64,000 bases of DNA from Planococcus beigongshangi (GCF_016820495.1 NZ_JADHDU010000004.1:62001-126000), one strand, 5' to 3'. Shown: positions 43,987 to 54,148, counted from the first letter of the stretch. Made by a program: numbers and translations. The notes: generated by a model from the letters alone, not told the origin.

Positions 43987-45030
43987 TTGGCGATTCTTCA
44001 TATGCTTTCAGGATCTTATGCCGGCCGCGAAGATCAAGGCATCAAGCTTTGGCGATTCGATACCGATGCAGGTGAATTAACGGAAGTTGCGGGAGTCGGT
44101 GGAATTGAACGCCCGTCATTTCTGGCTCTCCATCCAGAGAAGAAGATGTTCGCAGCCGGCAGCGAGGATTTCGGCGGAGAGATTGCGACGTATCGGGTGG
44201 CGCTGGCTGAAGCGGCGGTCAACGAAACGAGCCGCATCAAAGGCAACGGAGATCATCCTGCCTACGTCGCCATCGACCGGAGCGGCAAGTGGCTGCTGTC
44301 CGTCAATTATTCGGCGGGCAATGTGAATGTCTTCAGGCTGAATGGCGACGGTACCCTGGGCGAACTGTCGGATTCTGTCCAGCATGAGGGCAGCGGACCG
44401 AACGCAGAACGGCAGGACGCCGCACATCCGCATTCGGTCATCGAATTTCCGGCAGGCGGTTTGTTTGCGGTATCGGATCTCGGAACGGATACGATCACCT
44501 GCTATCAGCTGGATGAAGAGAACGGAAAACTGCGGCTGAAGCAAGGCATCGAGGCTGAAAAAGGCAGCGGGCCGCGACATCTCGCCTTCCATCCCCGATT
44601 GCCGATTTTTTATTCGCTCGGTGAATTGGACTCTACGGTGACGGCCTATTCCTTTACTGAAAATAAGATTGAAAAAATCCAGCGCCTGCCATTGCTGCCC
44701 GAGGCATTTGAAGGCGACAATACGGCAGCTGAAGTCGCTGTGTCCGAAGACGGCAAATTCCTGTACGCGTCGAACAGGGGAGATGACAGCATCGTGTCGT
44801 TTGAGATTGCTGAAGACGGCAGCTTGGATCATCCCGAATTCACCAGCAGCGGAGGGCAGGGGCCGCGCCATTTCACACTCGCTCCAGGGGGAGGCTGGCT
44901 CATTGCGGCAAATGAAAAATCACATTCCCTGGCCGTGTTGAAACTTGAAAATGGGCGCCCGCTTGCGATGGCACAGGAAGTAAAAACAGAATCGCCGGTC
45001 TGTGTGAAATTCTTACCATGGACCATATAA
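43987..45030 (+). CDS. Lactonase-family beta-propeller, 6-phosphogluconolactonase-like
   Basis: About 347 residues, seven-bladed propeller of the YkgB/Pgl lactonase family. Marks are GSYAGREDQGIKLWRF at the start, NYSAGNVNVFRL (~residue 88), HPHSVIEFP (~130), GPRHLAFHP and GPRHFTLAPGG in later blades, and ASNRGDDSIV. Members hydrolyse 6-phosphogluconolactone or other sugar lactones. A TTG at 43987 lies seven bases after GGGGGG and opens right before the first blade; the ATG at 43936 has no site. Confidence 0.83.
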   Translation: MAILHMLSGSYAGREDQGIKLWRFDTDAGELTEVAGVGGIERPSFLALHPEKKMFAAGSEDFGGEIATYRVALAEAAVNETSRIKGNGDHPAYVAIDRSGKWLLSVNYSAGNVNVFRLNGDGTLGELSDSVQHEGSGPNAERQDAAHPHSVIEFPAGGLFAVSDLGTDTITCYQLDEENGKLRLKQGIEAEKGSGPRHLAFHPRLPIFYSLGELDSTVTAYSFTENKIEKIQRLPLLPEAFEGDNTAAEVAVSEDGKFLYASNRGDDSIVSFEIAEDGSLDHPEFTSSGGQGPRHFTLAPGGGWLIAANEKSHSLAVLKLENGRPLAMAQEVKTESPVCVKFLPWTI

Positions 45031-45066
45031 AAAAAAGGCAAAGGATAGAGATCCTTTGCCTGTTTT
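45031..45066. terminator. Bidirectional terminator
   Basis: AGGCAAAGGAT pairs with ATCCTTTGCCT around AGAG, with eight A to the left and GTTTT to the right. It lies between the lactonase (+) and the small anchored-protein gene (-). Confidence 0.9.
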
Positions 45067-45072
45067 CCATTC

Positions 45073-45402
45073 TCACCAATCCTCTGTTTCTTTTTCAACT
45101 ATCCCGAATTCTTTTAAAATGCTTGTGATCCGGCTTTCACGAGTGCCTGCAAAAGCTTTTTTCGTGCAGTCGGAATGGGGAGGGTAATTCAATTCCTCTG
45201 CATGCTGCAGCGTCGACTCTTCAAGAAAGTTCGTCGCGTCCGCCCCTTGGAAACAGGATGGAGCGATATATGTCCGGTAAGTATGTTCCAGCACCACCCG
45301 CGCAGTGGGAGGCGGCGTATTGTCACGCGGGATGAAAAGGAAAACCAGAAGCGCAGCTGCAGCTGCTGCCCCCGCAAGAATCCAGATCTTATTCTTTTTC
45401 AT
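45073..45402 (-). CDS. Small membrane-anchored protein following the SCO gene
   Basis: 109 residues. The N-terminal membrane helix (IWILAGAAAAAALLVFLFI) is followed by an extracytoplasmic part with two Cys (APSCFQGADA and HSDCTKKAF) that could form a disulfide or bind metal. I recognise no family. Its start lies three bases after the stop of the SCO-family gene, so the two are one operon. A role in copper handling or cytochrome oxidase assembly is inference from the neighbour. Confidence 0.6.
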   Translation of the reverse strand: MKKNKIWILAGAAAAAALLVFLFIPRDNTPPPTARVVLEHTYRTYIAPSCFQGADATNFLEESTLQHAEELNYPPHSDCTKKAFAGTRESRITSILKEFGIVEKETEDW

Positions 45403-45405
45403 CGC

Positions 45406-45984
45406 TTAATCCTCCGCCAGCAGGATTTCGATATCGCTTAATATTTCATCCGTTGGAGGGTTGATGCCGTTATAGAATTTCCGCACGACCCCTTGACGGT
45501 CAATCAGGAAAAAGTCGGTGCCATGTACCACTTGATCGGAGTCATCCGGTTTTCTGGCCACTGTCTTGAAATTTTTCAGGGCAAATTGATCGATCTTCTC
45601 AGGCACGTAGCCGGTCAGTAAATCCCAGCTTTCAAGATTCGCACCGTAATTTTCTGCATATGATTTCAACACTTCAGGTGTATCGACCGCTGGATCGACA
45701 CTGAATGACACAATTCGTACATCCAGTCCTTCTTCTTCCAATTGCTGCTGCAGCTGTGTCATATTCGCCATCATCGGCAGACAGACAGTTGTGCAATTAG
45801 TGAAGACGAAATCCGCCAGCCAGACCTCCCCCTTGAGATCGCCCAGACTGACTTCTTCATTATCTTGATTGGTGAAATGGAAATCTTCTATTTCCCAATT
45901 GACGGAATCTTTGATGCTCTGGCCGCATCCGGCAAGAACAAGGCTTAAAAATAACAACAGGGCCATCCACTTGATTTTCAGCAA
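45406..45984 (-). CDS. SCO1/SenC-family copper-binding lipoprotein
   Basis: 192 residues. Lipobox SLVLAGCGQ (Cys ~20), then a thioredoxin fold with the copper motif CTTVC (FTNCTTVCLPMM, ~residues 63-67) and the third ligand His in VVHGTDFFLID (~149). B. subtilis Sco (YpmQ) delivers copper to the CuA site of cytochrome c oxidase. The canonical CxxxCP has Leu before Pro here (CLP), a small deviation. ATG at 45984 is preceded by GAAAGGAAGGGT. It is the first gene of a two-gene operon. Confidence 0.88.
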   Translation of the reverse strand: MLKIKWMALLLFLSLVLAGCGQSIKDSVNWEIEDFHFTNQDNEEVSLGDLKGEVWLADFVFTNCTTVCLPMMANMTQLQQQLEEEGLDVRIVSFSVDPAVDTPEVLKSYAENYGANLESWDLLTGYVPEKIDQFALKNFKTVARKPDDSDQVVHGTDFFLIDRQGVVRKFYNGINPPTDEILSDIEILLAED

Positions 45985-46219
45985 CAGTACCCTTCCTTTC
46001 TATACTTTCCTACATCCCTAAGGTTAGTGGATATACGGCCGTCAAACAAGTACCGGACCTTAAAAACATATGTATATATTTCGAACTGCAGGAAAGAGGG
46101 GAAATTGGATTTAACAATCATTTACAAAATATTAAGTTAATTTACAAAGGATTTTTGTTCCGTTTGTAGAATCTACTAAAGATAGCCAGTTAAGGGAAGG
46201 CTGAGGAGGTATGCTCTTG

Positions 46220-48085
46220 ATGATCCCGGAAGAAAAGCTGAAGGATTTTCATACTGGTTCCATGACGGACGCCCATAAATATTTCGGAGCGACAGTGGAA
46301 GGCGGAAACACGTTCTTTACCCTGTGGGTGCCGGATGTGGAAAGTGTGGACGTCGTATTGTTCGATGCTTCGGATAATCCATGGAAATCCTATAATATGA
46401 ACCGCTTACCGAATGACGATACGATTTGGCAAGTCCAGGTACCGAAGGATTTGACCGGTTTTTCCTATATGTATGAAATTCTGCTGTCGACGGGAGAGCT
46501 TCTGATGAAAGCCGATCCCTATGCGAAGCAAGGGCAGATGAGGCCGGATACAAAATCTGTAATTGCTGAACGCTCCCGGCATGAATGGACAAAGGCGGTT
46601 TTGAACAATAAAGGGGACATTGCTGAAAAGCATATCGAAAAGCCGATGGCGATTTATGAACTTCATATCGGCACCTGGAAACGGAATAAGCAAGGGGAGT
46701 TCCTGAGTTACCGGGAACTTGCCCACGAACTCGTTCCCTATGTCAAAAATATGGGGTTCACACATATCGAAATCCTGCCGATTACAGAACATCCTCTCGA
46801 CGAATCCTGGGGATACCAGACAACCGGTTATTTTGCGCCGACAAGCCGGCACGGGACTGCGGATGATTTGAAATATTTTGTTTCAGCCTGTGCAGAGCAA
46901 GGCATCGGACTGTTTTTGGACTGGGTGCCAGGCCATTTCTGCAGCGATGCTTTTGCGCTGTCCCTGTTCAACGGCAAACCGCTTTACGAAGAATCGCGCC
47001 TTGAAAGAAGGTTGAATCCGGATTGGGGCACCTTGAATTTCGATATTCAAAAAGGGGAAGTCGCCAGTTTTCTGAAATCCAGCGCGCATTATTGGCTGGA
47101 AGAATTTAAATTCGACGGCTTTCGGATGGATGCGGTCATTACGCAGCTTTTTATACCAAATGAGGAAACCCGTCCTTTCAATGAAGAAGGAAAGAGCTTT
47201 TTGGCAAGCCTGACCGCCAGTTTGAAAAAGGCGGCTCCGCAGACGATTTTAATTGCTGAAGATGCATGGGGGCACCCGAAAGTGACGCATGCCTCCGATC
47301 AGAATGGAGTCGGTTTTGATTATAAATGGAATTTCGGCTGGATGCATGACACGCTCGCATACATGAAAACACCGCCTGAAAAACGGCCTGAACATCACGG
47401 GAAGATGAATTTCTCATTGATGTATCAATACGATGAACGTTATATTCTGGCGTTTTCGCACGATGAAGTGGTGCATGGGGAGAAATCGCTGCTGAATAAA
47501 TTGCCGGGGGCACTCGAAGAGAAGTTTAGCCAATTGCGGCTGCTGCTCGGTTTTTGGGCAACGCACCCTGGTAAGAAATTATTGTTCATGGGGCAGGAAT
47601 TCGGCCATTTTGATGAATGGGAATTCAAGCCCGAGCTGGACTGGGGCTCGCTTGAGAAAGAACCGCATCAGCAGATGGCACGCTATACAAAAGAGCTTCT
47701 TGCATTCTATAAACAGGAAAAGGCGTTATTTCAGTTGGACGATCATCCGAAAGGTTTTGTCTGGCTTGATGCCGATAATCACGAACAAAGCGTGGCTTCT
47801 TTTATTCGCAGGGGCAAAAATCCGGAAGATGAAGCCATCGTGCTGTGCAATTTCTCAAATGCCGCATACTCGGAATTTCGTGTGGGAGTAACGGGAGCGG
47901 GTAAATACGAGCAGGTTTTTTCAAGCGCTGCCGCAAAGTACGGAGGCGTACAGGAAGATGCAATCCGAACAGCTGTTGCCGACGATATACATGCAGATGG
48001 CCGGGACCAATCCATCCAAATCGATTTGCCGGCGTTTACCATGTGCATCTGGAAATTAATGGAGAGAGGGAGCGAAGCAGATTGA
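46220..48085 (+). CDS. glgB: 1,4-alpha-glucan branching enzyme
   Basis: About 621 residues. An N-terminal CBM48 module ([20 protein letters not shown], ~14-105) is followed by a GH13 barrel: [20 protein letters not shown], the nucleophile region FDGFRMDAV (~residue 305), acid Glu in LIAEDAWG (~347) and [13 protein letters not shown]. It creates alpha-1,6 branches in glycogen. First gene of glgBCDA. AGGAGG abuts an ATG at 46211, too close to be used, so TTG at 46217 or ATG at 46220 is the likely start; I take 46220. Confidence 0.95.
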   Translation: MIPEEKLKDFHTGSMTDAHKYFGATVEGGNTFFTLWVPDVESVDVVLFDASDNPWKSYNMNRLPNDDTIWQVQVPKDLTGFSYMYEILLSTGELLMKADPYAKQGQMRPDTKSVIAERSRHEWTKAVLNNKGDIAEKHIEKPMAIYELHIGTWKRNKQGEFLSYRELAHELVPYVKNMGFTHIEILPITEHPLDESWGYQTTGYFAPTSRHGTADDLKYFVSACAEQGIGLFLDWVPGHFCSDAFALSLFNGKPLYEESRLERRLNPDWGTLNFDIQKGEVASFLKSSAHYWLEEFKFDGFRMDAVITQLFIPNEETRPFNEEGKSFLASLTASLKKAAPQTILIAEDAWGHPKVTHASDQNGVGFDYKWNFGWMHDTLAYMKTPPEKRPEHHGKMNFSLMYQYDERYILAFSHDEVVHGEKSLLNKLPGALEEKFSQLRLLLGFWATHPGKKLLFMGQEFGHFDEWEFKPELDWGSLEKEPHQQMARYTKELLAFYKQEKALFQLDDHPKGFVWLDADNHEQSVASFIRRGKNPEDEAIVLCNFSNAAYSEFRVGVTGAGKYEQVFSSAAAKYGGVQEDAIRTAVADDIHADGRDQSIQIDLPAFTMCIWKLMERGSEAD

Positions 48086-49248
48086 AAAAGCAGATGGTTG
48101 CCATGCTGTTGGCCGGTGGACAAGGGACGCGGCTGAAAGAACTGACAAATGCGGTTGCCAAGCCCGCCATTCCGTTTGGCGGAAAATACCGCATCATCGA
48201 TTTTCCATTATCCAATTGTACGAATTCCGAGATTCGCACAGTGGGTGTACTGACACAATATGAACCGCATCTTCTGCATCAATATATCGGTCTTGGAACA
48301 CCATGGGACCTTGATCGCCGCAATGGCGGGGTGACGATGCTTCCTCCTTACGCGGAGGCTGATGGCATTAAATGGTATGACGGAACGGCAAATGCCATTT
48401 TTCAGAACCTGAAATTCCTGGAAGCGCACGATCCGGAATACGTGCTGATCCTGTCCGGAGACCATATATATAAGATGAATTATCTGCTGATGCTCGATTT
48501 TCACAAGAACCAGCAGGCGGACGCCACAATTTCAGTGATTGAAGTTCCCTGGGAAGAAGCGAGCCGCTTCGGGCTGATGGAAACCGATGGGGACATGCAG
48601 GTAAAGCGCTTTGTTGAAAAGCCTGAAAACCCGAAAAGCAATTTGGCGTCGATGGGCGTCTACATTTTCAATTATCAAAAATTGAAGGAATATTTGAAAG
48701 CGGATGCCGATAAGGAAGATTCCAGCCATGATTTTGGAAAAGATATTATTCCGGCCATGCTGGAAAACGGCGAAAAAATGGTGGCTTATCCGTATAAAGG
48801 ATACTGGAAAGACGTAGGGACTGTCGAAAGCCTGTGGGAAGCGAATATGGATTTATTGAATCTGGAATCCGGACTGGTCATCCATGATCCGGCCTGGCGG
48901 ATTTTTTCATCGAATCCGCAGCTCCCCCCGCAGGTCGTGACGGAGAACTGTGAAATAGAGGAATCTTTTATCAATGAAGGCTGCATCATCGAAGGGAAAG
49001 TCAGGAAATCGGTCATTTCCCAGAATGTGCACATTAAAGAAGGCGCAGAAGTGGATGAATGCGTAGTGATGGCAGGCGCAGTGATCGGAGCGGGCGCCAA
49101 GGTCAGCCGCGCCATCATCACCCCGGACCTGCATATACCGGACAACTACGTTTTGAAGAAGAAAGACCGCGACATCACTCTTTTGACAAATTATACGATC
49201 AATAATCCGGAAGGGCGTGAAGATGATGCGGCTAGCAGCGGTAATTGA
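48082..49248 (+). CDS. glgC: Glucose-1-phosphate adenylyltransferase, catalytic subunit
   Basis: 388 residues. The nucleotide loop is [16 protein letters not shown], followed by [20 protein letters not shown], the substrate loop [10 protein letters not shown], and a C-terminal left-handed beta-helix ([18 protein letters not shown]). It makes ADP-glucose for GlgA. In Bacillus the active enzyme is GlgC with GlgD. The start is TTG at 48082, sharing bases with the glgB stop (TTGA), with GAGAGGGAG upstream. Confidence 0.95.
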   Translation: MKKQMVAMLLAGGQGTRLKELTNAVAKPAIPFGGKYRIIDFPLSNCTNSEIRTVGVLTQYEPHLLHQYIGLGTPWDLDRRNGGVTMLPPYAEADGIKWYDGTANAIFQNLKFLEAHDPEYVLILSGDHIYKMNYLLMLDFHKNQQADATISVIEVPWEEASRFGLMETDGDMQVKRFVEKPENPKSNLASMGVYIFNYQKLKEYLKADADKEDSSHDFGKDIIPAMLENGEKMVAYPYKGYWKDVGTVESLWEANMDLLNLESGLVIHDPAWRIFSSNPQLPPQVVTENCEIEESFINEGCIIEGKVRKSVISQNVHIKEGAEVDECVVMAGAVIGAGAKVSRAIITPDLHIPDNYVLKKKDRDITLLTNYTINNPEGREDDAASSGN

Positions 49249-50248
49249 TGCAACAGTGACAATTCCAGGGTTGAAGGAACTGGCGATGTACAGATCTTCC
49301 GCTTCCATTCCATTTGCGGGAAGATACCGGTTAATCGATTTTGCCCTTTCCAATATCGTCAACTCCAATATCAGTTCAGTCGGAGTTTTTGCCAGTCAGC
49401 AAAGCGTATCCCTCATGGACCATGTCGGGAAAGGGAAGAGTTGGGATCTCGACAGGCGGCGCAATGGGCTGTTCTTTTTGCCGACTTCACAAAGGGAAGG
49501 CGATCAATTTAGTGTAGGCTCATTTGCCGCACTCGAAGACCATCTCAGTTTCTTCCGTAAAAGTGCGCAGCCCTATGTCATGGTGACCAGCGCATTTACC
49601 ATTTCCCAGATCAATTACAACGATATGCTGGAAAAGCACATTGCCTCAGGAGCTGATATCACGGAAGCCGTCCATAATGGCAACTGTATGAAATCCTATA
49701 TCCTGTCAAAGGATTTATTGCTCCGGATGATTAAAGGCTTCCGGGAAGAACGCGTTGTCAGTGTGGAAGATATCGTGAACTTGAAGAAGAAACCCTATAC
49801 CTTCGCCCAGTACGAATACGGAGGTTATTTCGTGCTGATCAATTCCATGGAAAGTTATTTCAATGAATCGATGGCGTTGTTGGATGCAGAAAACTGGCGT
49901 AAATTATTCCTGCCGGAAAGGCCGATCTATACCAAAGTCAAAGATGAACCGCCGACGAAATATCTGAAGGGCTCAAAAGTCAAACGTTCGCTGGTTGCGA
50001 ACGGGAGTCTGCTCGATGGGGAGATCAGCGACAGCATCCTGAGCCGTGCGGTCGAAATCGGCAAAAATTCGAAGCTGGAAAAATGCATCATCATGCAAAA
50101 ATGTGTGATAGAGGAAGGGTGCAGCCTGCTTTATGTTGTTGCGGATAAAGATGTGCACATTAAAGCGGGCACAATAATCCGAGGCACAAAAGAGAAGCCG
50201 GTGGTCATCCGGAAAGGCAGTGTCGTGTCGGAAGGTGATGGAGTATGA
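49223..50248 (+). CDS. glgD: Glucose-1-phosphate adenylyltransferase, regulatory subunit
   Basis: About 341 residues, GlgC paralogue. The pyrophosphorylase loop GGxGTRL is replaced by [16 protein letters not shown], as expected for the non-catalytic GlgD, while [12 protein letters not shown] and the C-terminal beta-helix remain. It raises GlgC activity in Bacillaceae. It overlaps glgC by about 26 bases. AAGGG ends eight bases before ATG at 49223; GTG at 49217 is too close to that site. The last bases overlap glgA (ATGA). Confidence 0.93.
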   Translation: MMRLAAVIDATVTIPGLKELAMYRSSASIPFAGRYRLIDFALSNIVNSNISSVGVFASQQSVSLMDHVGKGKSWDLDRRRNGLFFLPTSQREGDQFSVGSFAALEDHLSFFRKSAQPYVMVTSAFTISQINYNDMLEKHIASGADITEAVHNGNCMKSYILSKDLLLRMIKGFREERVVSVEDIVNLKKKPYTFAQYEYGGYFVLINSMESYFNESMALLDAENWRKLFLPERPIYTKVKDEPPTKYLKGSKVKRSLVANGSLLDGEISDSILSRAVEIGKNSKLEKCIIMQKCVIEEGCSLLYVVADKDVHIKAGTIIRGTKEKPVVIRKGSVVSEGDGV

Positions 50249-51681
50249 AGATAGTGATGGCTGCGGCAGAATGTGTGCCGTTCGCGAAAACCGGGGGACT
50301 GGCTGATGTAATTGGGGCGCTGCCCGCGAAGCTCGCGGAATATGGCCATGAAGTCACCGTGATGATGCCTAAATACGGAGGGATAGCAGAAGGATTCACC
50401 GCTGGATTTACCCTTCTTGCAGAAATTGCAGTCTCTTTTTCCGGAGAACAGAAAACATGTGCCGTCTTTCAATATCAAAAAGATCAGGTCCGTTATTTAT
50501 TTTTAGGAAATGAAGAATATTACGGAGGTCCGGAGATCTACAGTCAGCAGGATGATGGAGAACGGTTCGGATTCTTTAATGCTGCGGTGCTGTCGGTCAT
50601 GCAGGCACTGGAGTTGGAAGCGGATATTATCCATGTTCATGACTGGCATGCTGCCATGATTCCCTTCTTATTGAAAGAAGACACCAGATTCAATCAAATA
50701 GGGAGAAAAGCTAAGACGATTTTGACCATCCACAATCTGCAGTTTCAGGGGAAATTTTCAAAAGCCCTGTTTGAAAACAGTTTCGGTTTGAAAGAAAGCG
50801 GGTTTGACGAAGGGGCGATCGACTGGAACGGCGATTATAATATGCTGAAAACAGGAATTCTTTATGCAGATAAAATCACGACTGTCAGCCCTTCCTACCG
50901 TGATGAAATTCTGACAGCAGAATATGGCGAAGGGCTGGAGACGGTCCTCCAGCAGCGTAAAGATGATTTGACCGGGATCCTGAACGGCCTGGATACAGAA
51001 TTGTATAATCCTGCTACAGATCTGTCGATTGAAATGGAATTTGACCATACATCCGTGGAAGGAAAAGCGGTCAATAAGCGTGCGGCTCAGACGCAGATGG
51101 GATTGCCGGTCAAAGGGGACGTTCCGTTTGCTGTCATGATCTCGCGGCTGGCCGGCCAAAAAGGAATCGATGTTCTGGAGGAATGCCTGCCGAGGCTGCT
51201 GGCAGTCAATGAAATGCAATTTATCCTGCTGGGGTCCGGAGAAGAGAAATCCGAGAACTTCTTCCGGGGACTCGCCGAGAAATTCCCTCGGAAAGTGGCG
51301 GCATATATCGGATTTGACGAGAACCTTGCGCATCAGCTATACGCGGGTGCCGATATTTTCCTTATGCCGTCGCATTTCGAACCGTGTGGACTCAGCCAGC
51401 TGATTTCGATGCGCTACGGTACGGTTCCTGTTGTCAATCGGACAGGCGGCCTGAAAGACACGGTTACCGAATATGATGTCCATACTAAAACGGGCAACGG
51501 CTTCCTGAGCGATTTCAAGCAAGGGTCACTTTTCGGCGATGCAATTGAGCGGGCATTGGCGCTTTATCCGGAACCTGATCATTGGGGAGCCATCAAACAA
51601 AATGGCATGAATGCGGATTATTCCTGGAAGCCATCGGCGGAATCGTATGAGGAATTGTATAAAGAGCTGGCTGAAAGGTAA
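50245..51681 (+). CDS. glgA: Glycogen synthase (ADP-glucose), GT5
   Basis: 478 residues. The N-terminal KTGGLADVIGALP is the ADP-glucose-binding signature, with HVHDWHAAMIPFLL around residue 131 and the C-terminal domain marks ISRLAGQKGID, PSHFEPCGLSQL and GGLKDTV. It elongates alpha-1,4-glucan. The ATGA overlap with glgD shows coupling. It is the last glg gene: where B. subtilis continues into glgP, this sequence goes into a dispersed repeat and an SDR gene. No terminator is obvious immediately after the stop; the repeat at 51700-51796 may serve. Confidence 0.95.
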   Translation: MKIVMAAAECVPFAKTGGLADVIGALPAKLAEYGHEVTVMMPKYGGIAEGFTAGFTLLAEIAVSFSGEQKTCAVFQYQKDQVRYLFLGNEEYYGGPEIYSQQDDGERFGFFNAAVLSVMQALELEADIIHVHDWHAAMIPFLLKEDTRFNQIGRKAKTILTIHNLQFQGKFSKALFENSFGLKESGFDEGAIDWNGDYNMLKTGILYADKITTVSPSYRDEILTAEYGEGLETVLQQRKDDLTGILNGLDTELYNPATDLSIEMEFDHTSVEGKAVNKRAAQTQMGLPVKGDVPFAVMISRLAGQKGIDVLEECLPRLLAVNEMQFILLGSGEEKSENFFRGLAEKFPRKVAAYIGFDENLAHQLYAGADIFLMPSHFEPCGLSQLISMRYGTVPVVNRTGGLKDTVTEYDVHTKTGNGFLSDFKQGSLFGDAIERALALYPEPDHWGAIKQNGMNADYSWKPSAESYEELYKELAER

Positions 51682-51699
51682 GTGAAAAAGATATTCTTA

Positions 51700-51796
51700 A
51701 TATACCGCTTCGGCGCTATGGACAGTGCAAAGATTATGCTCCACCGCTGCGCTCGTCGCAAGCAGCCAGGAAAGCGAGCTGTTTTGCAGAATATCG
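51700..51796. repeat. Composite dispersed repeat, copy B (97 bp, internally short)
   Basis: The reverse complement of this block begins with CGATATTCTGCAAAACAGC and ends with about 60 bases from GCGACGAGCGCAGCGG to GAAGCGGTATAT. These are the two ends of the 376-bp repeat at 15165-15540, with the interior missing except for about 20 bases. The right part matches at roughly nine positions in ten by eye. It lies 18 bases after glgA. Confidence 0.8.
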
Positions 51797-51878
51797 GGTG
51801 CTGCAAATCATCAGTTCTACTAATTACAGAGAAATCCACAAGTAACAGCGCAATAAACAACAAAGGAATGGTGATCCA

Positions 51879-52688
51879 ATGGCAGAAAGATCATTCGATA
51901 ATACGGATTTAGCCGATTACAAAGCAAGCGGGGTGCTGGAAGGGAAAGTCGCCATCATAACGGGGGCAAGCAGCGGAATCGGACAGGCTGTCGCAATAGC
52001 CTATGCGAAAGAAGGGGCGAAAGTTGTCATCGGCTATAAAGGCAATGAAGAAGGGGCAGAAACGACGATCAAGCTGATCGAAAAATACGGCGGTGATGCA
52101 AAAGCGTTTCAAGGCGATTTGGGGAAATCGGAAGAATGTGAGAAAATCGTCCAATTTACACTTCAGTCATATGGGCAGATAGATATCCTAGTTAATAACG
52201 CAGGCTATCAATATCCGCAGACTTCTCCGCTGGATATAACAGATGAGCAAATGCTGAAAACGTTCGAGATCAAAGCATTTGCCATGTTTTATCTTGTGCG
52301 GGCAGCGTTGCCCCATCTGAAGAAAGGGTCGCGCATCATCAACACGGCATCGATCAATGCATATCGGGGCCATTCGGACCTGATCGACTACGCCGGTGCA
52401 AACGGTGCAATGGTGGCGATGACCCGCTCGCTTGCCCGCCGCCTTGTCCGGGAGGAAATCGCGGTGAATGGCATAGCGCCGGGCCCGATCTGGACACCGC
52501 TCATCACCAAGACTTTCGGGGACATAAACCCTGACGTTGCGGATGACTTTGGAGAAGATGTTCCGGCTGGCCGGGCCGGAGAGCCATTTGAGTTGGTGAA
52601 AGCCTATGTATTTTTAGCGGATCCGCAAAATTCGTATATGACGGGCCAGTTTCTTCATATGAACGGCGGGGACTATATGTCGACATAA
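51879..52688 (+). CDS. SDR-family protein with an altered catalytic site (YhdF/YdaD-like)
   Basis: 269 residues. Classical SDR features: cofactor loop IITGASSGIGQAVAIAYA, NNAG in VNNAGYQYPQ, catalytic-type Ser in INTASINAY, and GPIWTPL after the active site. The usual YxxxK is YAGAN: Tyr is kept but Lys is Asn, as read from TAC GCC GGT GCA AAC. The N-terminal 25 residues and size match Bacillus general-stress SDRs such as YhdF and YdaD. Activity may be lost or changed. AAGGA lies about 12 bases before ATG. Terminator at 52693. Confidence 0.85.
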   Translation: MAERSFDNTDLADYKASGVLEGKVAIITGASSGIGQAVAIAYAKEGAKVVIGYKGNEEGAETTIKLIEKYGGDAKAFQGDLGKSEECEKIVQFTLQSYGQIDILVNNAGYQYPQTSPLDITDEQMLKTFEIKAFAMFYLVRAALPHLKKGSRIINTASINAYRGHSDLIDYAGANGAMVAMTRSLARRLVREEIAVNGIAPGPIWTPLITKTFGDINPDVADDFGEDVPAGRAGEPFELVKAYVFLADPQNSYMTGQFLHMNGGDYMST

Positions 52689-52692
52689 TTCC

Positions 52693-52728
52693 AACCTCCA
52701 GCAGGGAAATCCCTGACGGAGGTTTTTT
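52693..52728 (+). terminator. Terminator after the SDR gene
   Basis: AACCTCC pairs with GGAGGTT and CAGGG with CCCTG inside, followed by T-run. Confidence 0.88.
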
Positions 52729-52803
52729 ACCTGATTCCTTTCGGTGATTATCCACCGCAGGAGAAGCTGTGATAAAATTCACAGTGAATAAGGGAGTGAG
52801 CTT

Positions 52804-53883
52804 TTGAAAAGGATCGTATTGGTTTTAATGGCTGTCATATGGGCAATTTCAGGGTGCCAGGAAACCAAGGAACCTGAACAGCCGGTGGAAGAAAAAACAG
52901 ACCAGGCAAAAATGGAACCGACATTAAAGGTGCATTACATTGACGTCGGACAAGGGGATGCGACATTGGTCGAATTTGATGGCCATGCCATCCTGATTGA
53001 TGCGGGGCATTGGAAATCGACCCAGGCGGTGGATTACCTGAAGGAGATCGGCATCACGGAAATCGATCTGGCGGTCGGTACACATCCCGATGCCGATCAT
53101 ATCGGGCAGCTGGCGCAGGTTATCGGTGAATTTAATGTCGATGAAGTCTGGATGCCTGGAAATACGAGCACTTCGAATACGTATCTGAATGTGATGCAGT
53201 CGATCGATGCCAGTGGAACGGATTATTACGAACCGCGTGCAGGAGAAGTTTTTGATATAGGGAAGATGGAGATAGAAGTCCTTTATCCGGAGGAGATTAC
53301 CGGTGCGGCCAATGAAGAATCGATTTCGATGAAATTGGCATATGGCGACGTGCGATTTGTTTTCACGGGCGATGCGGGAGTAAAAGAGGAACAATGGATG
53401 ATCGACAGTGGCACGGATTTGCAGGCAGAAATCCTGCATCTCGGCCACCACGGATCCAATACATCAACAGGGAAGGCTTTTCTGGAGGCGGTGTCGGCTG
53501 AAATTGCGATTTACAGTGCCGGAGCAGATAATTCCTACGGACATCCACATGCGGAAGTCCTTGCTGCCGCTGAGAATGCAGGAGCGGAAGTGTACGGCAC
53601 CGATGTCAACGGCACAGTCATCGTAGAATCGGATGGAGATTCCTACCGAATCGTGACTGAACGTGAAGGTGTGGCAGCGGAGGGTGAAAACCGCTGCATC
53701 AATATCAATATCGCTTCAAGTGCGGAACTCCAGCAAATTGCTGGAGTGGGGGAGGCCTATGCGGCTGAAATCATGCGAATGCGGCCATTTGACACAATTG
53801 ACGAATTGGCGGACATCAAAGGCATCGGCCAGGGAACTGTTACGGCTATCAAAGAGCAGGGGCTGGCCTGTATAGGGGAGTGA
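52804..53883 (+). CDS. Lipoprotein with ComEC-like MBL domain and ComEA-like HhH
   Basis: 359 residues. Lipobox AISGCQET (Cys ~18), an acidic spacer, then a metallo-beta-lactamase domain of the ComEC C-terminal type. Its motifs are IDVGQGDATLVEF (~45), THPDADHIGQL with metal ligands (~98), FTGDAG and LGHHGSNTST. The last 65 residues are a helix-hairpin-helix pair, NINIASSAELQQIAGVGEAY and LADIKGIGQGTVTAIKEQG, as in the DNA receptor ComEA. It probably acts on DNA or another phosphodiester outside the cell. The start is TTG with GGGAGTGAG before it. Operon with the DUF3006 gene. Confidence 0.85.
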   Translation: MKRIVLVLMAVIWAISGCQETKEPEQPVEEKTDQAKMEPTLKVHYIDVGQGDATLVEFDGHAILIDAGHWKSTQAVDYLKEIGITEIDLAVGTHPDADHIGQLAQVIGEFNVDEVWMPGNTSTSNTYLNVMQSIDASGTDYYEPRAGEVFDIGKMEIEVLYPEEITGAANEESISMKLAYGDVRFVFTGDAGVKEEQWMIDSGTDLQAEILHLGHHGSNTSTGKAFLEAVSAEIAIYSAGADNSYGHPHAEVLAAAENAGAEVYGTDVNGTVIVESDGDSYRIVTEREGVAAEGENRCININIASSAELQQIAGVGEAYAAEIMRMRPFDTIDELADIKGIGQGTVTAIKEQGLACIGE

Positions 53884-53887
53884 TCGG

Positions 53888-54148
53888 GTGCAGGGCTATT
53901 TGGATCGGATTGAAGATGGCGGTAAAGCCGTTATTATTTTGGAAGAGCAGGGTTTTGAAATCATCCTGTCTGTACAGCATTTACCGGAAGGCAGCAGGAT
54001 AGGATCATGGTTCCGAATTTATGAGCGGGATGGCGGTTATTCATTCGTATTGGACGAGGAAGAACGAATCCGCCGGGAACAGCTGGTAAACCGGATAACC
54101 CGAAAGTTAAAGATGAAAAGCCAAGGCAGTAAATTCAAACGGAAATGA
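53888..54148 (+). CDS. DUF3006-family small protein
   Basis: 86 residues, soluble. The start YLDRIEDGGKAVIILEEQGF and the phrase EGSRIGSWFRI match DUF3006, a small beta-barrel-like family commonly encoded directly after ComEC-like MBL lipoproteins. The tail is basic (ITRKLKMKSQGSKFKRK), suggesting nucleic-acid contact. The start is GTG at 53888, five bases after the preceding stop, with GGGGAG overlapping that stop. Function not established. Confidence 0.8.
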   Translation: MQGYLDRIEDGGKAVIILEEQGFEIILSVQHLPEGSRIGSWFRIYERDGGYSFVLDEEERIRREQLVNRITRKLKMKSQGSKFKRK

